Below are positions 5,881 through 13,397 of a stretch of 15,269 nucleotides of DNA, in pieces. Position 1 is the first letter of the stretch, and each line of letters begins with the position of its first letter. The position numbers were made by a program, and so were the translations under genes. The notes below the pieces were generated by a model. The model was not told the origin of the DNA. It did no database searches and saw nothing but the letters and a program-made list of their open reading frames with translations. This stretch comes from GCA-2737595 sp037138535 (lineage in GTDB: Bacteria; Actinomycetota; Actinomycetes; Nanopelagicales; Nanopelagicaceae): positions 1 to 15,269 of the forward strand of contig JBAXIG010000038.1 in assembly GCA_037138535.1 (NCBI GenBank), given 5' to 3'.

Positions 5881-7026
5881 ATGCGCCCTACTCTGGTTGT
5901 CACTAATGATTTTGGTCCACGTGCCGGTGGGATCGAATCTTTCGTCAACGCACTAGTTGAGCGCCTTCCGCGCGGAAGCGTCGTTGTTCACACAAGTGAT
6001 CAGGACGGCGCTCGTGAGTATGACGATCGCTTACATCGGGATTTTGACATCGAAGTGGTGCGCGATCCGATGAAGATGTTGGTGCCTACGCGAAATGCGA
6101 CGAAACGTGTGGTAGCCACCGCGAAGAAACATGGATGTACCCAGGTGTGGTTTGGCGCTGCTGCGCCTCTAGGCTTGATGGCTCCTGCGCTCAAGCGCGC
6201 CGGGATTGTGAGGTCGATTGCTACTACTCATGGGCACGAGCTTTGGTGGGCAACCACCCCTGGAAGTCGCCAACTTCTTCGCAGAATCGGAGAGAACGTT
6301 GACTCAGTTACTTACCTTGGTGACTACACGCGTTCGCGAATCGCAGGTGCGCTCTCTGATCGCGCTATCTCTGCCATGCGCCAACTCACCCCTGGAGTAG
6401 ATGAGAAACACTTTCATCCTGGAATTGATGCCACCGATCTGAGGGTGAAACTGGGGATCGGCGATCGTCCAGTCATTGTGATTGTAGGGCGCTTGGTCCA
6501 TCGAAAAGGTCAGGATCGGTTGATTGATGCGCTGCCATTGATTCACAAGGCTCTTCCTCGAGCTGCACTCTTGATTTGCGGTGAAGGACCTTTGCGTCGC
6601 GATTTTGAAAAACAAGCCGCCAAACTCCATCTCACCGACGACGTCTTCTTCGCTGGCCGCGTCTCTTGGGAAGACCTGCCGCGCTACCTCTCAGTAGGCG
6701 ATCTCTTTGCGATGCCTTCCCGCAATCGTCTCGGCGGTTTAGAGGTAGAAGGTTTAGGGATTGTGTATTTGGAAGCAAGTGCGTGTGGATTGCCGGTCAT
6801 TGCGGGGGATTCGGGAGGAGCTCCCGACGCGGTGCTCGAGGGAGAGACTGGATTTGTCGTGGATGGGAATTCGGTCAGCCAAATTTCTTCCAGAGTGATC
6901 CAGTTGCTGCAGGACCCGACTTTGCGTGCGCGTATGGGTGCCCGTGGCCGTGCCTGGGTGGAAGAGAAATGGAGATGGGATCAAATCGCCGAGCGACATC
7001 AAGAACTTCTCGCTGGCGATCTTTAA
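5881..7026 (+). CDS. pimB: GDP-mannose-dependent phosphatidylinositol monomannoside mannosyltransferase (PimB, GT4)
   Basis: This 381-residue GT-B fold glycosyltransferase should add the second mannose in phosphatidylinositol mannoside synthesis at the inner face of the membrane. Near-signature stretches shared with mycobacterial PimB (Rv2188c, about 385 residues) are VTNDFGPRAGGI at the N-terminus, WFGAAAPLGL (90–99), THGHE (116–120), GRLVHRKGQD (203–212), GEGPL and the E-x7-E pair E290/E298 in EGLGIVYLEAS, followed by GDSGGAPD. The ATG at 5881 is chosen because family members begin at this point; an earlier in-frame ATG at 5821 lies inside the peptidase gene. The 4-base gap to that gene suggests coupled translation, and no strong Shine–Dalgarno sequence is seen. 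Related actinobacterial enzymes (MgtA type) can mannosylate other glycolipids, so acceptor specificity is inferred from similarity and locus. Its stop overlaps that of the convergent gene. Confidence 0.9.
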   Translation: MRPTLVVTNDFGPRAGGIESFVNALVERLPRGSVVVHTSDQDGAREYDDRLHRDFDIEVVRDPMKMLVPTRNATKRVVATAKKHGCTQVWFGAAAPLGLMAPALKRAGIVRSIATTHGHELWWATTPGSRQLLRRIGENVDSVTYLGDYTRSRIAGALSDRAISAMRQLTPGVDEKHFHPGIDATDLRVKLGIGDRPVIVIVGRLVHRKGQDRLIDALPLIHKALPRAALLICGEGPLRRDFEKQAAKLHLTDDVFFAGRVSWEDLPRYLSVGDLFAMPSRNRLGGLEVEGLGIVYLEASACGLPVIAGDSGGAPDAVLEGETGFVVDGNSVSQISSRVIQLLQDPTLRARMGARGRAWVEEKWRWDQIAERHQELLAGDL

Positions 7027-8411
7027 GGTTTGATGAAGATTATGTATTTTTCTTCAGTTAACTCTTCTCTCCATTTCAATCGGTAGCGAAATACATGTGC
7101 AGCCATGGAAGCCTTTTCAATAACTGCGGCATTTAAGTTGTATTCGTTGATATAGCGTTCCACTCCAACACCATCTCGGGCGGCACGTAGATACCCCGCC
7201 ATCCACTCTTTTGGATAGCGATCCGCTCGACCATCAACCACGAGTGAAATGCGTTTGCCACCAAAAGCGAGAAGTGGTCCACTTGCGTTGTAGCCGTTGA
7301 ATATTCGGTATTCGGCGCCAGAAGTCACTAGGTACTTACCAATGGACTGGTTAGAGGCAATCGAGAGGGGATTCACCACAAGTACCGCCACGAGGCCGAG
7401 CGCTGCGGGAATAGACCAATGAATCTTTGAACGGTGAGGGGAGTGGGCGGGGAAAAATCTCCGCAGCACAAGCGGCAAAATGATAAGAAACGCGGAGCCT
7501 AGATTTCGAAAAGCAAGGGAAGCAAATATCGTCCAAAGAAGAACGAGGAAGAGTAAATCAAGGTCGGTTCTAGTGCGACGTTTGATCAGCATCACCATCA
7601 CCAGTAGAAGTAGTAGCGCGAAGGGGGCAGTGAGCCCATCGATGAGTCGAGTACGGTGCCACTCCACTATGAAGGCCGACGCTCGATCAGCCATCTGGAA
7701 AGGCAGGAGAATTCCCCGGAAGCCAAATGGTGTCAAGCAACCCGCTATCAGGGTGAGTGCGGAGAGCAAGCAGAGTTGCCATGGCACTTGTAAGTGAGAT
7801 TTTCTCGAAACCGTCGAAATGATGAGGGCGAGAGCAGTAAAGGCCAACACGGCAGGAGCAAGGACCCATGAACCGTGGAGGTTAGCCCAGAGCGCAGTGG
7901 CTGGTATCCACCACCAGTGGTTCCTGGAGATGGTTCGATTTTCCAAGACAATGGCGGCGCTGCGACCGAGGGCGAGAGTGAAGAGTAGCCCAATAAGTGC
8001 CGGCCGTTCTTGTACTAAGGGCGTCACCATGAAAGTTGCGAGTATGAGTAGTGGAAAAGCTAATAGAAATTTTCGCCCCCGAAGAATCTCTCGACTCATC
8101 CACATCAACATTGTGAGGCCGAGGAGATTTCGATAAATAATCAGGCCGTGCCATCCGAAAAGTGAGTGTAAATAGGAGAAGAGCAGTTCGGTGAGCCACT
8201 GCGAAGTCCGCCAGAGATGACCATCTTGATAGAGACTCCAGGAATCTCCCAGTTGAGGGAAGGGCACCCCTTGCCGGATTTGATCTCCAATAAGTGTGTG
8301 CCACCAAGAATCCAGATCGCCTACACCGCGTCGATTGATGTAAATGGCGGAACTCACTATCCAAACTGTGAGCAGGATTATTCGAATTCTCGGGCGCTCG
8401 AAGAACTTCAC
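7023..8411 (-). CDS. Large multi-spanning membrane protein, possible GT-C-like glycosyltransferase
   Basis: This 462-residue protein has about nine to eleven hydrophobic segments. The first (about residues 9–26) is followed by a periplasmic-side loop with DLDSWWH (32–38), an acidic motif in the position where GT-C glycosyltransferases keep theirs. The soluble C-terminus contains VVDGRADRYPKEW, a stretch I recall from uncharacterised membrane proteins that have a D-x-D-x-WWH N-terminal motif. A lipid-linked sugar transferase is possible, and the neighbourhood (PimB) would fit, but this is inference. The GTG start (8409–8411) is preceded by TAACGT and 6 bases, so it may have its own leaderless promoter although it lies only 12 bases after the response-regulator gene. 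Its TAA stop shares TTAA (7023–7026) with the convergent pimB stop. Confidence 0.8.
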   Translation of the reverse strand: MKFFERPRIRIILLTVWIVSSAIYINRRGVGDLDSWWHTLIGDQIRQGVPFPQLGDSWSLYQDGHLWRTSQWLTELLFSYLHSLFGWHGLIIYRNLLGLTMLMWMSREILRGRKFLLAFPLLILATFMVTPLVQERPALIGLLFTLALGRSAAIVLENRTISRNHWWWIPATALWANLHGSWVLAPAVLAFTALALIISTVSRKSHLQVPWQLCLLSALTLIAGCLTPFGFRGILLPFQMADRASAFIVEWHRTRLIDGLTAPFALLLLLVMVMLIKRRTRTDLDLLFLVLLWTIFASLAFRNLGSAFLIILPLVLRRFFPAHSPHRSKIHWSIPAALGLVAVLVVNPLSIASNQSIGKYLVTSGAEYRIFNGYNASGPLLAFGGKRISLVVDGRADRYPKEWMAGYLRAARDGVGVERYINEYNLNAAVIEKASMAAHVFRYRLKWREELTEEKYIIFIKP

Positions 8412-8423
8412 ATGCGCACGTTA
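8412..8423 (-). promoter_or_regulatory. -10 hexamer TAACGT, 6 bases before a GTG (leaderless)
   Basis: On the minus strand TAACGT (8418–8423) begins right after the response-regulator stop codon and is followed by GCGCAT and the GTG at 8411. The membrane protein may be transcribed both from here and by read-through from the fadD operon. Confidence 0.5.
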
Positions 8424-9041
8424 CTACGGAGCGACTAGCCCTAAGCGCAACGCAGACGCGACTGCCTGCGCTCGATTTTTCACCTTCATCTTTGCGTAGG
8501 TGTGATTAATGTGAGTCTTAGTGGTTGCCTGCGCAATGAAAAGTAGCTCGCTGATTTCCTTTATCGTAGCTCCTTCGACAAGAAGCGAGAGGATGCGCCG
8601 CTCTTGCTGTGTGAGAAGCTCATGGTCACGCTCTCTGAGGGAGTGCGAGAGATATGGAGAGGTGAACGATCGCGGGTTCACTGCGATGGCTCTGATGGCG
8701 CTGGCGATCTCTAGAATGCTGCTTTCTTTACCTAAGAATGCGCTTGCTCCGCAATCAAGTGCCCGAAACAAATATGCACTCTCGGGGTACATAGTGAGCA
8801 TGAGGAAGGCAGCGTCTGGTACTTCCTTTTGAATCTGAGGAATCAGTTCTAGGCCGGAGATGTCAGGGAGTTGAATATCTAAAACGATCACATCTGGGCG
8901 CACTCGCGTGGCCACTGCGATTGCTTCGGCGCCACTCGCTGCTTCTCCCACCACATCGATATCGCCTGTAGATTGGAGGCCATTTCGTAGGCCGGCGCGG
9001 ATCAGTTCATGGTCATCAACAATGAGGACGTTAGTTGCCAT
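8424..9041 (-). CDS. NarL/FixJ-family response regulator (receiver + LuxR HTH)
   Basis: This 205-residue DNA-binding response regulator has an intact receiver: acidic pair D9/D10 (VDDHELI), phospho-acceptor D55 (VIVLDIQLPD), T83 (MLTMYPES) and K105 (FLGKESS). A LuxR-type helix-turn-helix domain spans about residues 138–203 (LLTQQERRILSLL, then IKEISELLFIAQATTKTHINH). It is expected to be phosphorylated by the kinase encoded immediately upstream. The ATG at 9039–9041 overlaps the kinase stop codon by one base (TAATG), a classical coupling arrangement, so equimolar production is likely. It belongs to the fadD–kinase–regulator group, and control of nearby lipid or envelope genes is an inference. 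No repeated operator that I could assign to it was found. Confidence 0.92.
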   Translation of the reverse strand: MATNVLIVDDHELIRAGLRNGLQSTGDIDVVGEAASGAEAIAVATRVRPDVIVLDIQLPDISGLELIPQIQKEVPDAAFLMLTMYPESAYLFRALDCGASAFLGKESSILEIASAIRAIAVNPRSFTSPYLSHSLRERDHELLTQQERRILSLLVEGATIKEISELLFIAQATTKTHINHTYAKMKVKNRAQAVASALRLGLVAP

Positions 9042-9646
9042 TATTGCTCGCCCTGAATGTTTCTCACGAGCGAAAGTGTTATTCGACAGCCGGGCTTGCC
9101 ACCCAGTCGGTTTTGGATCTGAAATTTTGCACCAAGCAAAGTAGCGCGCTCCTTCATTCCGGTGATGCCTCTGCGCTCAACTTGCTGATCGCTCAAGATC
9201 CCGACGCCGTTATCTTCAATGATAATTTGCACTGATTGTGGAGAGGCTGAATATTGGCACCATACCTCGGTCGCGTGGGAGTGCTGGGCGATGTTCCTGA
9301 CTGCTTCCTGGACGATCGCACGCACTTGCCAGCCGGTGCCATCAGGCAATTGTTCCTCGTGGATGTCGAGATGAGTAGGGATTTCTAAATGCTCGAAGAG
9401 TGATTCGATTTCGCTCCGCAGGTTAACTGGATCATCTGCAAGGTGGTGCATCCGCTCTCGTAAATTCACTAGCGTCTCTGATAATTCGGTACGAATTCGG
9501 CGAGTTTCGACACGAGCTGAAGGATTCACACCTGGGTGAGTGGAGAGTGAGTCGAGTTCGTACCCAAGAGCAGCAATCTGTTGTGCAATTCCATCATGAA
9601 TTTCGCGCGCGACACGAGCACGTTCGGCCATGATGTCTTGCTCCAT
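9041..9646 (-). CDS. Short soluble histidine kinase without sensor domain (NarX/DesK type)
   Basis: This 201-residue kinase consists only of a HisKA_3 dimerisation helix and an HATPase domain. The phospho-accepting H17 lies in REIHDGIAQQ, only 16 residues from the start. ATP-binding features are N118 (VQEAVRNIAQHSHA), D145-N-G-V-G (EDNGVGI) and the GITGMKERA loop at 160–168. There is no membrane segment and no PAS, GAF or other input domain. It is complete rather than truncated: the start ATG at 9644–9646 has a strong AGGAGAG ribosome-binding site 6 bases upstream, and that site lies inside the last codons of fadD, only 3 bases from its stop. It is followed by the response regulator with a one-base overlap. 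Input must come from a partner protein or from the cytoplasm; its link to the acyl-CoA ligase is unexplained. Confidence 0.92.
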   Translation of the reverse strand: MEQDIMAERARVAREIHDGIAQQIAALGYELDSLSTHPGVNPSARVETRRIRTELSETLVNLRERMHHLADDPVNLRSEIESLFEHLEIPTHLDIHEEQLPDGTGWQVRAIVQEAVRNIAQHSHATEVWCQYSASPQSVQIIIEDNGVGILSDQQVERRGITGMKERATLLGAKFQIQNRLGGKPGCRITLSLVRNIQGEQ

Positions 9647-9649
9647 TGC

Positions 9650-11443
9650 TTACTCTCCTGAATAGATGGATTCAATCTCGGCTGCAAAATCTTGGATTAC
9701 AACGTTGCGTTTAATACTCATCTTGGGAGTCAAGTGGCCCGAAGCGATTGTGAGGTCGACTGGCAAGATCGAAAATTTTCTGATCGCTTCAGCTTTACTC
9801 ACCGCTTTGTTTGCTTCGTCGACAGCCCCTTGGATGGCTACAACGAGTGCAGGATCTGTACGAAGCGTTTCCAAAGTCGCTCCGCTCTTGCCTTGTGCAC
9901 TAGCCCAAATAGCAAGTGCGTCTTGATCGATCGTGACCAAAGCTCCAATAAATGGCTTGGCATCTCCCACCACGACACATTGGCTCACGAGGGGGTGGGC
10001 CCGCAAGCGATCCTCGAGCACAGCTGGAGCCACATTCTTTCCGCCTGAGGTAACGATGATCTCTTTTTTGCGACCGACGATGTAAAGGAAGCCGTCATCA
10101 TCGAGGCGGCCTAGATCGCCGCTCTTGAACCAGCCATCTTCGGTGAAAGTCTCCTTAGTGGCTTCCGGATTCTTCCAATAACCGCGAAAGACGATAGGTC
10201 CTTTAATGTGGACTTCGCCATCATCGGCGATACGGATTGAGGTGCCTGGGATGGGACGTCCCACTGATCCCACGCGAATATTTTTGGTGGTGTTCAAGGT
10301 AGCGCCAGCGGTAGTTTCGGTAAGTCCGTAGCCCTCGAGAACTGTGACGCCAATACCGCGGTAGAAATGTCCAAGGCGAGCCCCGAGCGCGGCGCCACCG
10401 GAGATTGCATGAGTGACGTTTCCACCTAGCCCTGCCCGGATCTTGGAGTACACAAGTTTTTCGAATAGTGCGTGTTTGATTTTTACGACGAGTGAAATCT
10501 TTCCAGCTGAAATACCTTCGCTATATTCGATGGCCACTGCAGCTGCCTTGCGGAAAATATCGCCCTTCCCTCCAGCTTCAGCTCGCGCTTCGGCCCCGTT
10601 ATACACCTTTTCAAAGACGCGTGGCACAGTGAGTATGAAGCGTGGCTTGAAAGAGGCGAGGTCTCGCGGGAGATCCTTCACCGCGTCAGAGCAGTGCGCG
10701 AGGGTGAGTCCTGAATAGGCCGATCCCACACCAATCATGCGACCAAACACATGGGCAAGCGGGATAAAGAGAAGCGTTGAGGCATCGGGTCGGAAGAAAA
10801 GGTCGGCAGTGGCCTCCGTGACATTCTGTACTTGAGCGAAAAAGTTAGCGTGTGTCAGTTCGCATCCTTTCGGCTGCCCGGTCGTTCCAGAGGTGTAGAT
10901 CAAGGTGGCAAGTGAATCAAGTTGGAGGGTCGCACGTGCAGTGGCAACAGCGGCATCGTTCACGCCCGCTCCGAGTTCTTTCACTGTAGCGACATCCCCA
11001 GAGTCGATGCACCAAAGATGCGCCACGGTTGAAGGTCTCACTGCTGCTACCAGCGCTAAATGCTCCGCCGATTCAACAAAGAGGGCTACTGCCCCTGAAT
11101 CGTTGAGTATCCAATCGACTTGCTCTGCAGAGGAGGTTTCGTAGATCGGTACGACAGTGGCTCCGGCAAACCAGATCGAGAACTCAAGGAGAGACCAGGT
11201 GAAACTTGTGCGCGACATGAGCGCGACGCGATCTCCTGGTTGCACGACGGCACTGCTCAATCCTTTAGCAATAGATCTGACCTCTGACTCAAATTGGGTT
11301 GCAGTAACAGCCTCCCAGCCAGCACCGGAAGCTCGGTTGAAAAGGATTCTCGCCGGCTCATTTATCGCTCTGATGGCGATGAGGTCCGTGAGGTTTCCAG
11401 AAGTTGGCAACTGAATAAGCACGGGAACTGAGATCTCTTGCAC
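9650..11443 (-). CDS. fadD15: Long-chain fatty-acid–CoA ligase (FadD15-like)
   Basis: This 597-residue AMP-forming acyl-CoA synthetase activates fatty acids with ATP and CoA. Motifs in order are the phosphate loop TSGTTGQPKG (184–193), GYGLTETT (371–378), the SGD adenylate-binding motif (441–443), the hinge GRKKEIIVTSGGKN (457–470) and the catalytic Lys574 in LTPKMSIKR. Its length equals that of M. tuberculosis FadD15 (about 600). The start is put at the GTG at 11441–11443 (MQEISVPVLIQLP), because a strong AGGAGAG ribosome-binding site sits exactly 7 bases upstream. The ATG at 11494 would add 17 residues and lacks such a site. It heads a minus-strand operon with the kinase and response regulator. 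In M. tuberculosis the same pairing with a divergent SRPBCC protein is found. The symbol rests on family resemblance and locus. Confidence 0.92.
   Translation of the reverse strand: MQEISVPVLIQLPTSGNLTDLIAIRAINEPARILFNRASGAGWEAVTATQFESEVRSIAKGLSSAVVQPGDRVALMSRTSFTWSLLEFSIWFAGATVVPIYETSSAEQVDWILNDSGAVALFVESAEHLALVAAVRPSTVAHLWCIDSGDVATVKELGAGVNDAAVATARATLQLDSLATLIYTSGTTGQPKGCELTHANFFAQVQNVTEATADLFFRPDASTLLFIPLAHVFGRMIGVGSAYSGLTLAHCSDAVKDLPRDLASFKPRFILTVPRVFEKVYNGAEARAEAGGKGDIFRKAAAVAIEYSEGISAGKISLVVKIKHALFEKLVYSKIRAGLGGNVTHAISGGAALGARLGHFYRGIGVTVLEGYGLTETTAGATLNTTKNIRVGSVGRPIPGTSIRIADDGEVHIKGPIVFRGYWKNPEATKETFTEDGWFKSGDLGRLDDDGFLYIVGRKKEIIVTSGGKNVAPAVLEDRLRAHPLVSQCVVVGDAKPFIGALVTIDQDALAIWASAQGKSGATLETLRTDPALVVAIQGAVDEANKAVSKAEAIRKFSILPVDLTIASGHLTPKMSIKRNVVIQDFAAEIESIYSGE
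9653..9659 (-). promoter_or_regulatory. Strong Shine–Dalgarno (AGGAGAG) for the histidine kinase, inside fadD
   Basis: AGGAGAG lies 6 bases before the kinase ATG and is made of the last sense codons of fadD. The ten bases AGGAGAGTAA are identical to those before fadD itself. Confidence 0.8.
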
Positions 11444-11450
11444 GAATTTA

Positions 11451-11457
11451 CTCTCCT
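11451..11457 (-). promoter_or_regulatory. Strong Shine–Dalgarno (AGGAGAG) that sets the fadD start
   Basis: AGGAGAG is placed 7 bases before the GTG at 11443. It decides the fadD start against the upstream ATG at 11494. The gene therefore has a leader; a TAATGT hexamer at 11491–11496 is a possible -10 for it, with low certainty. Confidence 0.8.
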
Positions 11458-11529
11458 GGTCAGGTCGTCGTAATCCACGTTGTGGGCGCAACATTAGTGT
11501 CCCAGGTGCAGATTGGGGAGAGGAATCGG

Positions 11530-11541
11530 TACCCTTCCTTC
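11530..11541 (+). promoter_or_regulatory. -10 hexamer TACCCT, 6 bases before an ATG (leaderless)
   Basis: TACCCT (11530–11535) is followed by TCCTTC and the ATG at 11542. It sits in the 98-base divergent gap with fadD. Confidence 0.55.
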
Positions 11542-11979
11542 ATGGCCGATCAAACTGAGTCCTCAATCATCATCGAAGCTTCCCCCGCCGAAGTCATGGC
11601 GGTCGTGGCCGATCTCAAGAATTACCCATCCTGGGCCAGTGCTATCAAGCGCGTCGAGATAGATGAGAGAGACGAGAGTGGGCGACCCCTGCGGGTCACG
11701 ATCTCGATTGACGCGGGCGCCATGCGTGACACGGTCTCCCTGGTTTATGACTGGAGTGGCAGCCCAGATGTGGTCAGCTGGTCCTTAGAAGACGCCAAGA
11801 TGCTCACGGCGATGGACGGCGCCTACGAAGTTCGCGAACACCCCGAAGGCTCGGAAGTTTCCTACCGATTGACCGTAGATCTTTCGATGCCGATGCTCTC
11901 GATGATCAAACGGAAAGCCGAGAAGGATGTCGTTGACTCCGCCCTCAAGCAGTTAAAGAAATTCGTCGAAGAGCAGTAA
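11542..11979 (+). CDS. SRPBCC (polyketide cyclase/START-like) protein, TB16.3-like
   Basis: This 145-residue soluble protein has a helix-grip (SRPBCC) fold that makes a hydrophobic pocket for a lipid-like ligand. The characteristic start is IIIEASPAEVMAVVADLKNYPSWASAIKRVEI split by the fold's first helices, followed by alternating strands and a long amphipathic C-terminal helix (KAEKDVVDSALKQLKKFVEEQ region). M. tuberculosis Rv2185c (TB16.3), 144 residues, occupies the equivalent position divergent from FadD15. The start is the ATG at 11542, 6 bases after a TACCCT hexamer; a frame open back to 11482 would add 20 residues unlike the family. Its ligand is unknown. Placement beside an acyl-CoA ligase hints at binding an acyl product, which is inference. 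The convergent neighbour's stop is 6 bases away. Confidence 0.87.
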   Translation: MADQTESSIIIEASPAEVMAVVADLKNYPSWASAIKRVEIDERDESGRPLRVTISIDAGAMRDTVSLVYDWSGSPDVVSWSLEDAKMLTAMDGAYEVREHPEGSEVSYRLTVDLSMPMLSMIKRKAEKDVVDSALKQLKKFVEEQ

Positions 11980-11989
11980 CGCTAGTTAC
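11976..11989. repeat. Short inverted repeat holding both convergent stop codons
   Basis: GTAAC (11976–11980), spacer GCTA, GTTAC (11985–11989). The TAA of the SRPBCC gene is in one arm and the TAA of the opposing gene in the other. With only 5 base pairs and no T-tract it is a doubtful terminator. Confidence 0.35.
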
Positions 11990-12600
11990 ACCACGGCCCC
12001 GTCGTCGCCACTCTCTTCGGTGGGGATCATCCGCGCCCATAAGGTGAGGCCCCCTGACACCAATGCCAGTGCGCCGATCCAAGGAGCCATTCCGTCAAGA
12101 TTCCAACTGGTGATTTGTGAGATCAAAATCAGTGTGCCACCCCCTGCCACGCCGAATTTGGCAGCGCGCGAGATGGTGTCTCCCTGAGGTCTGGCCGCTG
12201 GATTTGGCGGTACGAAGTGGTCATCTAATTCGGGTATGAACTCAAGTTCTGAAGGGGTGAGAATTTTAATTGGAGCATCAAGATTAAGTCCATCGACGAT
12301 GTCTGCGAATTCGTTTTCGATATTATTTTTTTCGATGGAGGTCAGAATTTCGATGGCACGTTTCTTTTCGCTCCGTTCGACAAAGATACTCTCGGTGAGC
12401 GGTGCTACGTGCGAAATGCCTCGATAGGGAGAGTTATCTTCAGTCGTAATCGCGTACGCGGGAATTTTTGCTGAAAAAAGTTCTAGCAACATTGCACCCG
12501 CCATCGGTGCTGGCGCGTAGTACGCGTGCGTCCAGTCAAAGGCGGTTAAGCCATTGCTCTTGGCTCCATACGGAACTACCGCAGGGAAATCTTGGCTCAT
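11986..12600 (-). CDS. Conserved hypothetical protein with C-terminal two-TM anchor
   Basis: This 204-residue protein has a soluble N-terminal part (about residues 1–120) and two hydrophobic segments near residues 146–163 and 171–189. The region around residues 37–92 (LELFSAKIPAYAITTE…, SIFVERSEKKRAIEIL) resembles small DUF2007-type domains, which I can only suggest by eye. The linker DDHFVPPNPAARPQGDTISRAAKFG is like a membrane-proximal motif (HFVPP, then prolines) I recall from many uncharacterised actinobacterial membrane proteins. No catalytic motif is visible. The ATG at 12598–12600 overlaps the TGA of the upstream hydrolase gene (ATGA), so the two are translationally coupled and probably act together. 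The codons near 12301–12345 are A+T-rich, but the frame is intact. Confidence 0.75.
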   Translation of the reverse strand: MSQDFPAVVPYGAKSNGLTAFDWTHAYYAPAPMAGAMLLELFSAKIPAYAITTEDNSPYRGISHVAPLTESIFVERSEKKRAIEILTSIEKNNIENEFADIVDGLNLDAPIKILTPSELEFIPELDDHFVPPNPAARPQGDTISRAAKFGVAGGGTLILISQITSWNLDGMAPWIGALALVSGGLTLWARMIPTEESGDDGAVV

Positions 12601-13364
12601 GAATTCACCGGAGCGAACTCGCGTAAGAACTCTATGGATTTGCTCTCCAAGAGTGGAGCATCGTAATCAAGCGCCGCCACATGGTAACTATTCTCAAGTA
12701 GCACTTCGCGCTTTGTCGACGATGAAATTGATTTAAGTACTAGTTCGCTACTTGCTGCAGGTACTACATGGTCTTGAATCGATCGAAAGAGGAGCGTGGG
12801 AGCAGTGACGTCGTGCAAATGTTTGAAAAGTTCTCGCCACAACTTTCGCAAAGAGTGCAAAGCGTTCACTGGAGTTTCGCGATATCCATGAATGGGTGGA
12901 TCTGGCTTCGCGATATCGCTTCCGCTCGGTGGCAACGTCTTCATAAAGAATCTCGAGATGGAGGTCAGTTTCAGTACCGGTCTTGGATCGTAAACAGCGG
13001 GATTAAGTAAGAGGAGGGCTTTCACATGCTCTGGATGGATCGCAGCGTATCGGAGGGCGAGTGCTCCACCCATCGAGAAGCCGGCGATTGCAATGTGGTG
13101 AACATCTTCGAGAAGTACTCGAGCGCCGCGGTCGACTTCGTTATACCAATCTCTCCAAGAATTGGTATTCATCGCTCGCCAATCATCTCCATGCCCAGGG
13201 AGACGGATCACCGAAACTGTGTAGCCAGCGGCCGCTACAGCTCTCGCCCATGGCGCTACCGAGGCTGGCGAACCTGTGAAGCCGTGCACAAAGAGCACGC
13301 CGACATCGCGAGAGCCTTTTATGGTGAACGGTGGGAGGCGATAGCCCTGCTCCAAATCTGGCAT
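12597..13364 (-). CDS. Alpha/beta hydrolase, Est30/monoacylglycerol-lipase-like carboxylesterase
   Basis: This 255-residue alpha/beta hydrolase has the oxyanion-hole motif VHGFTGSP (26–33), nucleophile S97 in GFSMGG, acid D198 (FRSIQDHVVP) and H228 (ENSYHVAALD). The SYHV…LD ending and the LPGHGDDW stretch match the Est30 carboxylesterase and bacterial monoglyceride lipase group, which cleave medium-chain esters or monoacylglycerols. There is no signal peptide, so it is cytoplasmic. The ATG at 13362–13364 is 6 bases after a TAGACT hexamer. It overlaps the next gene by 4 bases and diverges from a PlsC-like acyltransferase, so a role in acyl-lipid turnover is reasonable but inferred. In the M. 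tuberculosis locus Rv2183c lies near this place; I am not sure the two are related. Confidence 0.88.
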   Translation of the reverse strand: MPDLEQGYRLPPFTIKGSRDVGVLFVHGFTGSPASVAPWARAVAAAGYTVSVIRLPGHGDDWRAMNTNSWRDWYNEVDRGARVLLEDVHHIAIAGFSMGGALALRYAAIHPEHVKALLLLNPAVYDPRPVLKLTSISRFFMKTLPPSGSDIAKPDPPIHGYRETPVNALHSLRKLWRELFKHLHDVTAPTLLFRSIQDHVVPAASSELVLKSISSSTKREVLLENSYHVAALDYDAPLLESKSIEFLREFAPVNS

Positions 13365-13376
13365 GAGTCCAGTCTA
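13365..13376 (-). promoter_or_regulatory. -10 hexamer TAGACT, 6 bases before an ATG (leaderless)
   Basis: On the minus strand TAGACT (13371–13376) is followed by GGACTC and the hydrolase ATG at 13364. Confidence 0.6.
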
Positions 13377-13397
13377 GGGTTCACCCGTTACACCGCT

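Noticed and set aside
9041..9646. Histidine kinase as a truncated pseudogene lacking its sensor half
   Set aside because: It has a strong ribosome-binding site, the fadD stop lies only 3 bases upstream, and all catalytic motifs are intact, so the short form looks native.
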